In this document: one piece after another, positions 43,643-52,697 of the stretch
How the letters are laid out: every line of letters begins with the position of its first letter
Position numbering within the stretch: position 1 is the first letter of the stretch
DNA from: Chitinophagales bacterium
GTDB taxonomy: Bacteria; Bacteroidota; Bacteroidia; Chitinophagales; UBA2359
Direction of reading: 5' to 3'
DNA: 64,000 bases
NCBI GenBank assembly: GCA_041392475.1
Contig: JAWKLZ010000003.1
Location: forward strand, 124,001 to 188,000
Notes under the pieces: generated by a model
Told to the model about the DNA's origin: nothing
Seen by the model: only the letters and a program-made list of their open reading frames with translations
Database searches by the model: none
Position numbers and translations under genes: made by a program

Positions 43643-45883
43643 ATGAAAAATCTGTTCTCCTTTATTCTTATTTTCCTCTGTTTTAATGCTATTAGCAATG
43701 CACAAGACGATAACCATGAGCATGTTGCCCCATGTGGTATAGACGCTTATTCTCAGCAATTATACGAACAAAATCCAGCTGAATATTTAGCTGCACAAGC
43801 ATACTCTCGTGAGCAAATCCAGAATTGGATTGCAGCAAATAAAAACAATCTGCAAAAGAAAGCTGAAGTTATCACCATTCCCGTTGTGTTTCATGTGGTA
43901 TGGTCCAGTGACACCCCTCAATCCAATGTAAGTGATGAGCAAATTTATTCTCAAATTGAGGCATTGAACCGTGACTTTCGCGCCCAGAATGACCTTAGCA
44001 TTGTTCGGGATATTTTTAAGGATAGGATTGCGGATATGGAAATTGAGTTTAGACTTGCCGAGTTTGATCCTGATGGAAATTTGACTACAGGTATTACCCG
44101 CACTGAAACCGATGTGACGGCATGGAATATTGACAATGCTAGTGATATGAAGTATGATATGAATGGTGGAAAAGACCCTTGGCCCTCAAGAGATTACTTG
44201 AATATTTGGATCATCACTCGACTAACTGAAAATGCTATTGCTGGATATGCTCAACCTGGTGGAAATTTTCCCTCCAATGCACGTATTGACGGAGTAGTGA
44301 TTGTCCACAATCATTTTGGTCAAACTGGGACTGCTAATCCCAACGACTTTGGTAGAACAGGTACACACGAGGTTGGGCATTGGCTGAGCTTGCACCATAT
44401 ATGGGGGGCTTTTAACTCTGGCGACCAAACGCCGAGTTGCTTGGGAGAAGATGATGAAGTTGCAGACACACCTTATACTTTGGATGCCAATTTTGGATGC
44501 AATTTTAACCGAAACCAATGTACCATGGAGAATCCAGATTTTCCAGACATGATTGAAAACTATATGGACTATGCCAATTCGAGTTGTCAAGGTCTATTCA
44601 CACACGGACAAAAGGATAAAGCAAGAGCCATTTTGAATACAACCCGCTCTCAAATAACTACTTCAGCAGGTTTGCGTGAGCGTGGCAAAGACGATGTGAT
44701 GATTACGAAGATTCTCAGCCCTACGAGTGTAGGCAGAAGTTGCTCGACTTTTGAGCCTGTGATTGAAGTAGTCAATTTTGGTACTTCCGAAATGCTGTAT
44801 TTTGAAGTGGATTATACAGTTGATGGCGAAGCGTATGAATATCAATGGATCAGCGCAGGTGAAAACCTTGCTCCATGGAACAGTTTGAACAATGATTTGC
44901 CTAAAAAATTAACCCTTACGCTTCCAGAAGTTACCCTCAGCAATGACGATATTAACCATACACTTGAAGTAGTAGTGAGTCGTCCAAATGGCAGTACCTC
45001 TGAATTCAATGAAACTGACAACACCTTGTCTGTCAATTTTAAATCGGTTAATCCTGGTATATTTCCTTACTTCAATGAGGATTTTCAGTTTATCGTTTTT
45101 CCTCCTATTGGTTGGTCTATCTTCAATGGTGACAATAGCCCGCATTGGAGATTCAAAGGCACTAAAGATGCTTCATTGGAAATAGGTTTTGATGATACGC
45201 AAGCAGCATTGATGGATAATTTTGCGTATGATGCTGTTGGTGAAATAGACGAGTTGATTTTACCACCATTAGATTTTGTGGGTGACTTGGGTAAAATTTC
45301 GTTAAACTTCTACTATGCCTATGCTTACACAGATGAAAGTAATATTTCGGATACTTTATCTATTATGATCTCGGATGATTGCGGCAATACTTTTATACCA
45401 GTTGCAGAATTGTATGGTGAAAACTTGATTACTGCTCCACCAGTTGCAGGTCCATATATCCCTAAAGAAGGAGAGTGGCAAAATGCGTCCATTGATTTGT
45501 CGAGCTATATAAATACGACGAATCACATTGAGATGAAATTCCGCCAAACTCGTGGTTCTGGAAATAATCTATACATTGACAATGTAGATTTACTGTCTGA
45601 AACAACAGATATTGATCCAGTTATCAATGCTGCTGCCGATATAAAAATGTTTCCAAATCCTGCCCGTCAATTGGTACAATTGCAGTTTGAAGCCAAAGAT
45701 GTTGCTAACCTGCAAATTGATTTGATGGACAAAACGGGTCGTACAATTAGCAGCCAAAACAAAACTGTGCAAAGTGGTAGAAATCAACATACCATTTCGC
45801 TGGATAAATTGCCTGCGGGAATGTATTTTGTGCAGATTCAAGATGGTAGTCAGTTGATTACCAAGAAATTGATGGTGTTTTAA
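43643..45883 (+). CDS. Secreted M43-family (pappalysin-like) zinc metalloprotease with T9SS sorting domain, paralogue 2
   Basis: 746 residues. Signal peptide (1-20). Same layout as the gene at 39894: EVITIPVVFHVVWSS, zinc motif H242-EVGHWLSLH-H252, ENYMDYANSSCQGLFTHGQ, C-terminal beta domains, and a sorting domain (IKMFPNPARQLVQLQF ... LPAGMYFVQIQDGSQLITKKLMVF). A short hairpin CCCGAATAGTCGGG lies about 20 bases before the start codon. It was probably next to its paralogue before the IS110 insertion. Terminator at 45926. Confidence 0.9.
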   Translation: MKNLFSFILIFLCFNAISNAQDDNHEHVAPCGIDAYSQQLYEQNPAEYLAAQAYSREQIQNWIAANKNNLQKKAEVITIPVVFHVVWSSDTPQSNVSDEQIYSQIEALNRDFRAQNDLSIVRDIFKDRIADMEIEFRLAEFDPDGNLTTGITRTETDVTAWNIDNASDMKYDMNGGKDPWPSRDYLNIWIITRLTENAIAGYAQPGGNFPSNARIDGVVIVHNHFGQTGTANPNDFGRTGTHEVGHWLSLHHIWGAFNSGDQTPSCLGEDDEVADTPYTLDANFGCNFNRNQCTMENPDFPDMIENYMDYANSSCQGLFTHGQKDKARAILNTTRSQITTSAGLRERGKDDVMITKILSPTSVGRSCSTFEPVIEVVNFGTSEMLYFEVDYTVDGEAYEYQWISAGENLAPWNSLNNDLPKKLTLTLPEVTLSNDDINHTLEVVVSRPNGSTSEFNETDNTLSVNFKSVNPGIFPYFNEDFQFIVFPPIGWSIFNGDNSPHWRFKGTKDASLEIGFDDTQAALMDNFAYDAVGEIDELILPPLDFVGDLGKISLNFYYAYAYTDESNISDTLSIMISDDCGNTFIPVAELYGENLITAPPVAGPYIPKEGEWQNASIDLSSYINTTNHIEMKFRQTRGSGNNLYIDNVDLLSETTDIDPVINAAADIKMFPNPARQLVQLQFEAKDVANLQIDLMDKTGRTISSQNKTVQSGRNQHTISLDKLPAGMYFVQIQDGSQLITKKLMVF

Positions 45884-45925
45884 AAAAAGTATAAAAACCC
45901 GTTTATACTTGGTTTTCATTAAATG

Positions 45926-45966
45926 TAGCCCTATTGTTTTTTAAAAATCAATAGGGCTATTTTCGT
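45926..45966 (+). terminator. Terminator of the second M43 protease gene
   Basis: TAGCCCTATTG pairs with CAATAGGGCTA around a 12-base AT loop; a T-rich run follows. Confidence 0.85.
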
Positions 45967-46022
45967 TTTGTATCCCTAAAAATAATTTTTAAATTAAGCC
46001 ATCGTTATTACTGCAAAGCAGA

Positions 46023-46030
46023 TATCTTTG
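46023..46030 (+). promoter_or_regulatory. -7-like element directly before the small protein gene at 46035
   Basis: TATCTTTG ends 4 bases before the GTG start, which would give a leaderless message. No TTTG at the normal upstream spacing. Confidence 0.35.
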
Positions 46031-46034
46031 TAAA

Positions 46035-46406
46035 GTGAAAAAAGTCGTTATCATATTGAGTGCTTTGTTGGTTATCATGCTCTATTGTTTTACAGTAGGC
46101 GTAGTGAACTGCAATGAGATAAGCTTAACGGCTGTACCTCAATTAACTATCCATAAAGAACGCCATGCCTCCGCTGTTTCGCCAAATTTGTTACATGCCT
46201 CTTCTCAGGCAGGCAGTTTGGAAACTCTTTTTAACAGCACCTCACCGACTACCGTTAAGGACACCTCAGATGAATTTTCTGCTTTTGTAAAGGTTACTGA
46301 AGCACTTTTTTTTAATGAGTTCTCTCAATACACTTTCAGTTGGAGAAACTTATTGATTAAGTTTCGGAAAGCCGACCTGATTTTTCCCTTCAACTATTTT
46401 TGGTAA
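46035..46406 (+). CDS. Small uncharacterised exported protein
   Basis: 123 residues from GTG. The N-terminal hydrophobic segment (MKKVVIILSALLVIMLYCF) is a signal or anchor. The middle is polar and low in structure; the end is aromatic and basic (YTFSWRNLLIKFRKADLIFPFNYFW). Such short proteins with a conserved aromatic C-terminus occur in Bacteroidota, but I cannot name a family. The coding call rests on the signal-like start, the -7 element and the intact frame. Confidence 0.55.
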   Translation: MKKVVIILSALLVIMLYCFTVGVVNCNEISLTAVPQLTIHKERHASAVSPNLLHASSQAGSLETLFNSTSPTTVKDTSDEFSAFVKVTEALFFNEFSQYTFSWRNLLIKFRKADLIFPFNYFW

Positions 46407-46585
46407 TCCATTTTAAGTAATGAGTGTAATTAACTGCTTGGTAAAGAAGCTTTTTGAAGTTTCTAAACGGCAGCTTAATTTTTGACCATTACTAAGTTTC
46501 AGAGATGTTTAAAATAATTTTTGCAGGTATTGCATTCCTACAAGACCTGTTGTCTTATTTCATATCAATTTAAAAAACTTTAAAA

Positions 46586-47092
46586 ATGGATTTAACAACC
46601 ATCCTATTAGGGACTTTTTTAACAGCCCTATGCTTCATACCATTTGTATGGATGAGCAGAAATAGCAAAAAGATAGAAAAACAATTGCTACAATCACTTT
46701 CAGATATTGCAGCACAACAAAATTGTAAGATTACTCAGCATGAACTTTGCGGAAAGATTGCCGTTGGTTTGGATGAGAACGCTCATACTTTTCTCTTTTT
46801 CAAAGAAGGAAAGAGTAACCAGACAGCGCAACATATTGACCTTGATGAAATTAAAAACTGTACGGTTGTCAATACCAGCAGGTCTGTTAATAATATTGGA
46901 GGTAATAGCAGGGTGATAGAAAGGTTGGAGTTGAGTTTTTTACCAATTAGTAAAAACAAAGCTCCTTTTGTGTTGGAGTTTTATAATTCAGAAGAAACAA
47001 TGGAATTAAGTGGGGAACTTCAATTTATTGAGAAGTGGTCAAAAATAATTAATGGACAACTCAAGTCGTCTAAAAGAGAGTTAGTGGCTTAG
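46586..47092 (+). CDS. Uncharacterised single-span membrane protein
   Basis: 168 residues. One N-terminal span (about 5-24, ILLGTFLTALCFIPFVWM), then a cytoplasmic-looking domain: QLLQSLSDIAAQQNCKITQHE ... ENAHTFLFFKE, DLDEIKNCTVVNTSR and LELSFLPISKNKAPFVLEFYNSEE. The alternating strands suggest a small PH-like beta domain. No family recognised. Preceded by 179 bases without features. Confidence 0.65.
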   Translation: MDLTTILLGTFLTALCFIPFVWMSRNSKKIEKQLLQSLSDIAAQQNCKITQHELCGKIAVGLDENAHTFLFFKEGKSNQTAQHIDLDEIKNCTVVNTSRSVNNIGGNSRVIERLELSFLPISKNKAPFVLEFYNSEETMELSGELQFIEKWSKIINGQLKSSKRELVA

Positions 47093-47467
47093 TAAAGTTG
47101 CGGCATATTGAAAATGATGGGGCATTGCAAACAAGATTCTAAAGGAATGACATTCTCATTTGGTCATACTAAAGTATCTTGTTTGCTATTGTGACTATCC
47201 CAAAACGATAGTCTGCTCCAATGCTAAATCAGGAAATTAATTCTGGAATAATAATATTAGTGCTATATTTACACCAACCCCACTGAATGTATAAAAGATT
47301 ATCCTTTCAACTTATCCAGTTTCATTCGACTGAACATACGCCTACCAGCCAATAACCAGCCGATTTTTAATTGATTAGATAATAGTTTTGGCTTGATTAA
47401 CGTTTATATTTCTTTGAGTTAGCAATGAAAAGAAGTTCCATATTTATATAACAAAAAATAGAATTAC
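47093..47467. other. Intergenic region with a long hairpin
   Basis: 375 bases between the membrane protein and the cold-shock gene. GCAAACAAGAT (47127-47137) faces ATCTTGTTTGC (47176-47186), with a further ATGAC/GTCAT pairing inside, making one extended hairpin. The rest is AT-rich leader of the cold-shock gene; long leaders are common for such genes. Nothing else identified. Confidence 0.5.
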
Positions 47468-47905
47468 ATGGCAGATAGTTATAACAAGAAAGATAGAGAG
47501 AAAAAAAGAAGAAAGAGAAAACAGGAAAAAGCAGAGAAAATGCAGCAGAGAAAAGAGGAAGGCAGCAAAGAGGTAGAATATGTGTATGTAGATGAATTTG
47601 GAAATTTAACTTCAACTCCACCAGATCCTTCAAGAAGAAGGGTGATAAGGGCTGAAGATATTGAAGTAAGTACGCCAAAAAGGGAAGCAGAAGATCCAAT
47701 GGAAATTATCAGATTTGGAATAGTAAAATTCTTTAACGATGAAAAAGGTTATGGTTTCATCACAGACCGAGATACACAAGATAGTTTGTTTGTTCACATT
47801 GAGAATGTGACAGGTGAAATCGGAACCAATGACAAAGTAACCTTTGAAATTGCCAATGGACCGAAAGGCCCTGTTGCAGTAGAGGTGAAAGTAATCAATG
47901 ATTAG
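47468..47905 (+). CDS. Cold-shock domain protein with basic N-terminal extension
   Basis: 145 residues. The first 60 are highly charged (KKDREKKRRKRKQEKAEKMQ), likely RNA-binding and disordered. The cold-shock domain spans about 76-143: GIVKFFNDEKGYGFITD (RNP1-like) and SLFVHIENV (RNP2-like). It binds single-stranded RNA or DNA in the cytoplasm. The fused basic extension is known in several Bacteroidota CSD proteins. It ends close to a bidirectional terminator shared with the AraC gene. Confidence 0.88.
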   Translation: MADSYNKKDREKKRRKRKQEKAEKMQQRKEEGSKEVEYVYVDEFGNLTSTPPDPSRRRVIRAEDIEVSTPKREAEDPMEIIRFGIVKFFNDEKGYGFITDRDTQDSLFVHIENVTGEIGTNDKVTFEIANGPKGPVAVEVKVIND

Positions 47906-47951
47906 TGAATCAAAATAGTTTTAGAACCACAATTGAAGTTCTAAAAAGACT

Positions 47952-47986
47952 CTAACGCCAATCAATATTTATTTGATTGGCGTTAG
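47952..47986. terminator. Bidirectional terminator between the cold-shock and AraC genes
   Basis: A 14-bp perfect stem CTAACGCCAATCAA / TTGATTGGCGTTAG. The right arm overlaps the AraC stop codon (47983-47985). Serves the two convergent genes. Confidence 0.75.
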
Positions 47987-48969
47987 TAGTTTTCGGGCAG
48001 AGTCATTTTGTTGTATTTATTTCGATAGGCAACAGGTGTAAGTCCAGTTATTTTTTTGAAGATGGTTCTGAAGGATTTGGTATCCGTATAACCCACCTCA
48101 AACATTACCTCATTGATGTTTTTTCGACTGGTTTCAAAACTTCGTTTGGCAGCTTCCATTTTGATTCGATGAATGTATTCTTGGACGGTATTGTTGGTGG
48201 CTTTTTTAAATCTACGTTCAAAACTTCTTCTACCCAAAGTCGCCATTGCAGTCAATTCATCTACCGAGATTTTTTCATGAACGTTTTTCTCAATGAACTT
48301 TTGAGCCTTTTTAATAGCTTCATCAGGATGATTTTTTTGTCCTTTGAACATGGAAAAAGTAGCTTGACTCTCTCTATCTATATCTACTGCAAAATATTTG
48401 GATGCGAGGATAGCAGTTTGTCTATCTGTATATTTTTCAACCAAATGCAACAATAAATTCCAATAAGAATTGGCACCTCCACTTGAATAAATCCGATTTT
48501 CTTCTGTAACAATGCTCCCATCCAATACCTCAACTTCGGGAAACATGGCTCTAAATTCATTCTGAAATCCCCAATGTGTCGAACATTTTTTGCCATTCAA
48601 CAAGCCTGTGGAAGCCAATAAAAAGGCTCCAACACAAAGAGATGCTACTTCTGCTCCATTCTCATATTGTTGAGTAATCCAAGGTATCAGTCCTTGGTTG
48701 TTTTCGATTGCCGTCTGCATATCACCAAATAATGCTGGAATAATCACCAAATCTGTTTGTTCAACTTCATGTAGCTGCTTATCTGTATGTACTGAAAATA
48801 TACCTCCATTGAGTTGAATGTTTTTTTTGACTCCTACCAATTGAACTTGGAAAAAAGGTTTTTTTTGGAAGGAGGTTAATATTTGATTTACGGTCGAAAA
48901 CAGATATTGCGGGTCGGCTATGGCTTGCATGACCGAATTTTCTGGAACTAAAATACTTATGTTTTTCAT
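47983..48969 (-). CDS. GlxA-like AraC-family regulator (DJ-1/PfpI domain plus HTH)
   Basis: 328 residues from ATG 48969; an upstream in-frame ATG adds 16 residues without conservation. N-terminal DJ-1/PfpI domain (1-170) with EVASLCVGAFLLASTGLLNGK, where the Cys sits at the nucleophile elbow. C-terminal AraC domain with two helix-turn-helices (SVDELTAMATLGRRSFERRFKKAT; NINEVMFEVGYTDTKSFRTIFKKITGLTP). It is divergent from the SRPBCC-VOC-VOC-DoxX operon, 156 bases away, and may regulate it. A promoter-like pair lies at 48992-49018. Confidence 0.88.
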   Translation of the reverse strand: MKNISILVPENSVMQAIADPQYLFSTVNQILTSFQKKPFFQVQLVGVKKNIQLNGGIFSVHTDKQLHEVEQTDLVIIPALFGDMQTAIENNQGLIPWITQQYENGAEVASLCVGAFLLASTGLLNGKKCSTHWGFQNEFRAMFPEVEVLDGSIVTEENRIYSSGGANSYWNLLLHLVEKYTDRQTAILASKYFAVDIDRESQATFSMFKGQKNHPDEAIKKAQKFIEKNVHEKISVDELTAMATLGRRSFERRFKKATNNTVQEYIHRIKMEAAKRSFETSRKNINEVMFEVGYTDTKSFRTIFKKITGLTPVAYRNKYNKMTLPENY

Positions 48970-48991
48970 ACTAAAATTTATTTTTTTGCTA

Positions 48992-49018
48992 CAAATATAA
49001 GTATTTTTTTGTCGCAAA
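48992..49018 (-). promoter_or_regulatory. Candidate promoter of the AraC-family gene
   Basis: On the minus strand, TTTG then TATATTTG (complement of 48992-48999). The spacer is 15 bases, shorter than the usual 19, so this is tentative. Confidence 0.4.
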
Positions 49019-49124
49019 ACACCCTTTTATTGTCAGAAAGACACACTGTTTTTTTCATTTTATCATAGCATCTTTGTAGCAGATGATTTGAACAATTATT
49101 AGTGAACCAAAAAAAATAAAAAAT

Positions 49125-49970
49125 ATGAAGAATTTAAGTTTTAAGATTGACATCTATGCTTCTGCAAAGAAAGTTTGGCAAGTTTTGTGGAACGATGTGA
49201 CCTATCGTGAGTGGACAAGTGCCTTTCATGAAGGTTCTTATGCGGTTTCGGATTGGAAAGAAGGTAGTGATATTCAATTTCTTAGCCCTGAAGGCGGTGG
49301 TATGTATAGCATCATTGAGAAATCTATTCCTTTTGAGCAAATGACCTTCAAACATTTGGGAGAAATCAAAAATTTTGAAGTCCAAAAACCAACAAATGGT
49401 GAAGCAACTTGGGGCGATGTCAAAGAAGCTTATACATTGAAAGAAGAGAATGGACATACACTACTTGAAGTGAGTTTGGATTCGCTTGAAGAATATCAGG
49501 ATTATTTCAAAGGAGTATTTCCTAAAGCCTTGAATTTGGTGAAAGAGTTATCGGAAAATCCCCTTATGCTAACTGTGGAAGCAGTCATAGAAGCTCCTGT
49601 CGAAAAAATTTGGGAGTATTGGACTGCACCTGAACACATTGTGAAGTGGAACCATGCTTCTGACGATTGGCATACCACAAAAGCAGAAAATGATTTGAGG
49701 GCTGGCGGCAAATTTGTCTCACGAATGGAAGCCAAAGATGGAAGTTTTGGTTTTGATTTTGGAGGCAAACACACGGAAGTGAAAGCACATAAACGTATTG
49801 TTTCTACGCTTGATGATGGCAGAATATTAAAAGTCACTTTTAAAATGCAAGGCAATGTCACAAAAGTAGTGGAAGAATTTGAAGCCGAAGTAGAAAATTC
49901 TATTGAATTGCAGCAAGGTGGCTGGCAGATGATTTTAAATAATTTTAAGGCGTATGTAGAAGCCAATTAA
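49125..49970 (+). CDS. Two-domain SRPBCC (AHSA1-type) protein
   Basis: 281 residues: two START-like SRPBCC domains in tandem. The first (1-135) begins SFKIDIYASAKKVWQVLWN; the second (145-281) begins VEAVIEAPVEKIWEYWTAPEHIVKWNHAS and has the usual GGKFVSRMEAKDGS and GGWQMILNNFKAYVE end. These bind hydrophobic ligands; the fusion of both in one chain is less common. First gene of a four-gene operon with two VOC-family proteins and a DoxX protein. Confidence 0.88.
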   Translation: MKNLSFKIDIYASAKKVWQVLWNDVTYREWTSAFHEGSYAVSDWKEGSDIQFLSPEGGGMYSIIEKSIPFEQMTFKHLGEIKNFEVQKPTNGEATWGDVKEAYTLKEENGHTLLEVSLDSLEEYQDYFKGVFPKALNLVKELSENPLMLTVEAVIEAPVEKIWEYWTAPEHIVKWNHASDDWHTTKAENDLRAGGKFVSRMEAKDGSFGFDFGGKHTEVKAHKRIVSTLDDGRILKVTFKMQGNVTKVVEEFEAEVENSIELQQGGWQMILNNFKAYVEAN

Positions 49971-49993
49971 TTCACTTCAAATCTTAAAAAAAT

Positions 49994-50833
49994 ATGTTAA
50001 AACCAATTTATCCCTGCTTGTGGTTTGATGGTCAAGCCAAAGCCGCAGCAGATATGTACTGTTCTGTTTTCAACAACTCAAAAATAACTGAAAACACTCC
50101 AATGGTCGTGAATTTTGAGTTGGGAGGACAAAAGTTTATGGGTTTGAATGGTGGCCCTCACTTCAAAATCAATCCGTCTATTTCGTTTTATGTGGTGTGT
50201 GAAACGGAAGACGAAATTGATGCGGCTTGGCAACAGCTCTCCAAAGGCGGCTCAGTCCTGATGCCGCTTGATAAGTACGATTGGAGTGAAAAATATGGAT
50301 GGGTGGAAGATTCTTTTGGGGTTAACTGGCAGTTGTCTTTGGGAAAATTAGCGGATGTGGGGCAAAGATTTACGCCAACTCTTATGTTTGTAGGAGAGCA
50401 GCATGGAAAGGCTGCTCAAGCGATTGACTTTTATACTTCAATATTTGACAATTCTGAAACTGTTGGTATTCTGCACTATGATGCAAAAGATGGGGAAGTA
50501 CTTGGTACTATCAAACACGCACAGTTTCGCCTCAATCAGAATGTATTCATGGCAATGGATAGTTCGTATGCCCATGCTTTTCAATTCAATGAAGCGGTTT
50601 CATTTGTAGTGGAATGTGATACACAGGAAGAAATAAATTATTATTGGAACAAACTTACCGAAAAGGGGCAAGAAAGTCAGTGTGGTTGGTTGAAAGATCA
50701 ATTTGGTGTTTCATGGCAGATTATACCCAGTATTTTGAGCCAATTAATGAGCAATCCTGAAAAATCTCAAAGAGTAGTACAGGCATTTATGCAAATGAAG
50801 AAATTTGACATTGAGAAACTGAAACAAGCATAA
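49994..50833 (+). CDS. Two-domain VOC-superfamily protein (PhnB-like)
   Basis: 279 residues with two glyoxalase/bleomycin-resistance folds. First: YPCLWFDGQAKAAADMYCSVF ... YDWSEKYGWVEDSFGVNWQL; second: TPTLMFVGEQHGKAAQAIDFYTSIF ... GWLKDQFGVSWQIIP. It matches the 3-demethylubiquinone methyltransferase-like/PhnB annotation group, which has no proven enzyme role. It follows the SRPBCC gene after 23 bases and precedes another VOC gene by 4 bases. Confidence 0.88.
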   Translation: MLKPIYPCLWFDGQAKAAADMYCSVFNNSKITENTPMVVNFELGGQKFMGLNGGPHFKINPSISFYVVCETEDEIDAAWQQLSKGGSVLMPLDKYDWSEKYGWVEDSFGVNWQLSLGKLADVGQRFTPTLMFVGEQHGKAAQAIDFYTSIFDNSETVGILHYDAKDGEVLGTIKHAQFRLNQNVFMAMDSSYAHAFQFNEAVSFVVECDTQEEINYYWNKLTEKGQESQCGWLKDQFGVSWQIIPSILSQLMSNPEKSQRVVQAFMQMKKFDIEKLKQA

Positions 50834-50837
50834 TGTA

Positions 50838-51254
50838 ATGATTGTGCAATTTAATCCTTACTTGACCTTCAATGGCAATTGCCGTGAAGCGATGACTTTC
50901 TACAAAGATTGTCTGGGGGGAACACTTCATTTTCAAACCATTGGCGATTCGCCAATGGCTGATGAAATACCTTTCAAATTTAGAGATTACATCTTACATG
51001 CTACACTCACAAAAAATAAATGGGTGCTGATGGGGTCGGATATAGTTGCTGAATCGGGCCGTGTAGTAGGAAACTCCGTTTCGCTAATGGTTCATTGCAG
51101 TAGTGAAGAAGAAATCCGAACCTGTTATCAAAAGATGTCAGATGCTTGTCAATGCTCACATCCTTTAGAAAGCACTTTTTGGGGAGCTTTATTTGGAGGG
51201 CTTACAGATAAATTTGGAAATCAGTGGTTATTTAATTGTGAATTGAATAAATAA
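50838..51254 (+). CDS. VOC-superfamily protein (PhnB-like)
   Basis: 138 residues, one VOC fold: FNPYLTFNGNCREAMTFYKD, then ILHATLTKNKWVLMGSD and GALFGGLTDKFGNQWLFNCE. Metal ligands are not obvious. Same operon, 4 bases after the preceding VOC gene. Role unknown; the grouping with SRPBCC and DoxX genes is common in Bacteroidota. Confidence 0.87.
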   Translation: MIVQFNPYLTFNGNCREAMTFYKDCLGGTLHFQTIGDSPMADEIPFKFRDYILHATLTKNKWVLMGSDIVAESGRVVGNSVSLMVHCSSEEEIRTCYQKMSDACQCSHPLESTFWGALFGGLTDKFGNQWLFNCELNK

Positions 51255-51286
51255 GTAAACATAATTTTGTTATAAATTTAATAAAA

Positions 51287-51673
51287 GTGAAAAAGAATAA
51301 AATTATCTATTGGATAGCAACCATTATCATCTTCTTGTTTGAAGGAGTAATGCCTGCTTTGACCTCACAAACCGAACTTGCCAAAGAAGGAATCCGACAT
51401 TTGGGATATCCCGAATATTTTGGCAATGCTTTGGTTGTCTTCAAAATTTTAGGAGTGTTGATTTTGGTCATTCCAAACCTTCCCAAACGATTAAAAGAAT
51501 GGGCTTATGCAGGTTTTGTATTTGACTTTGTATTTGCCTCCATCAGTCATGGAGCAGTGGACGGATTTGATTTTCAAACCATTTTTCCATTGATTTTTTT
51601 GGCAATTCTAATGGTTTCTTATGTCTATTACCACAAAATCAACTCATCAAATGAAATGCAGTTGTCTTACTAA
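51287..51673 (+). CDS. DoxX-family membrane protein
   Basis: 128 residues from GTG (32 bases after the VOC gene). Four membrane spans: IIYWIATIIIFLFEGVMPAL, FGNALVVFKILGVLILVIP, EWAYAGFVFDFVFASISH and IFPLIFLAILMVSYVYY. The first half, including GIRHLGYPEYFGNALVVFKI, is characteristic of DoxX-like proteins. Last gene of the operon; a convergent terminator follows. Confidence 0.87.
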   Translation: MKKNKIIYWIATIIIFLFEGVMPALTSQTELAKEGIRHLGYPEYFGNALVVFKILGVLILVIPNLPKRLKEWAYAGFVFDFVFASISHGAVDGFDFQTIFPLIFLAILMVSYVYYHKINSSNEMQLSY

Positions 51674-51697
51674 CAAGTGCCATTGAATCTAAAAAAA

Positions 51698-51740
51698 AAA
51701 CCTCCTTTTCCGTATTAATCACAGAAAAGGAGGTTTGTTT
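51698..51740. terminator. Bidirectional terminator between the DoxX and DUF2911 genes
   Basis: AAACCTCCTTTTC / GAAAAGGAGGTTT, 13-bp stem, flanked by an A run on the left and a T-rich run on the right, so it can serve both convergent genes. Confidence 0.85.
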
Positions 51741-51830
51741 ATCAAAATTAATTTTCAGAATTAAAATTCCAAACTAACTGATTAAGAAAAGGTTGCCGTT
51801 TTAATTCCTATTATAATTTTCATTGTTTCG

Positions 51831-52697
51831 TTACTTCATCTTTGCCCATTCTGCAATGGATTCCTCATTCATTTTTATGTAATCATTGTTGTTCGCTTCT
51901 TTAGCCAAAGCCAATGATTTTTCAGCGGTTGCAACTGCATCTTTGTATTTTTTCATTTTTGCTTCAATCAAAGACATCTGACGCAAAACCCAGAATTTTT
52001 CATTGCCGCCCATTTCTAATGCTTTCGACATCCATTCGTGAGCCTGATTCAAATCCTGATCATTTTCTGCATAAAAACGAGCCGCAGCATAATAATCGTT
52101 CCAAGAAGGTCCAGCCATGATGTTTTTGATATCTGCCATTACCGCCTCGGTAGTGCCTACACTCAAAGGAATAGAAACCATAGTGTTGGCCCAAGTCAAG
52201 TTAATATTTGCGCTATTATCTTTCAGGTCACTTACATCAATGGTAAAAGTTTCCACAGTATGACCTATTTTAGTAGGCTTCACCATAAAACGCACTGCAT
52301 CTTCTTCTTCCTTGTAGTTATCACCGCCAGTACCTCCATGAGTGATGTTGTTGTGAAAAATAATCGTCCATTCTGATTCACCAGGAATCGTGTAAAGCGC
52401 ATATTTTCCTTTCTTCAATTCTTTGCCACCCACTTTCACATCTTTGCTAAAAGAAACCTTAGTAGAAGCATTCGCACCTGTGCGCCACATCACACCATAA
52501 GGAACCAAATCACCAAAAATATCCCTTCCTTTTTTGCTTGGACGGGAATACTCAATCTTTACTTCTGTCAAGCCAACAGTTTGTTCCAACTCGCTCGAAG
52601 GACTCGGCGCAGGGGTTTTCAATTGCGCATTAGCCGTAAAAGTGTTGAACAACACACAAACAATAAGACAAATCGAGATTTGCAAAAATCCTTTCAT
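51831..52697 (-). CDS. Secreted DUF2911 protein with TPR tail
   Basis: 288 residues. Signal peptide (1-24, FTANAQ). DUF2911 domain (about 30-170): VKIEYSRPSKKGRDIFGDLV, PYGVMWRTGANASTKVSFSK and KGKYALYTIPGESEWTIIFH. The C-terminal helices (190-288) look like TPR pairs (YYAAARFYAENDQDLNQAHE). Periplasmic or secreted, function unknown. A TATTTTTG (-7-like) lies at 52741-52748 in the region shared with the divergent GyrI-like gene. Confidence 0.87.
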   Translation of the reverse strand: MKGFLQISICLIVCVLFNTFTANAQLKTPAPSPSSELEQTVGLTEVKIEYSRPSKKGRDIFGDLVPYGVMWRTGANASTKVSFSKDVKVGGKELKKGKYALYTIPGESEWTIIFHNNITHGGTGGDNYKEEEDAVRFMVKPTKIGHTVETFTIDVSDLKDNSANINLTWANTMVSIPLSVGTTEAVMADIKNIMAGPSWNDYYAAARFYAENDQDLNQAHEWMSKALEMGGNEKFWVLRQMSLIEAKMKKYKDAVATAEKSLALAKEANNNDYIKMNEESIAEWAKMK

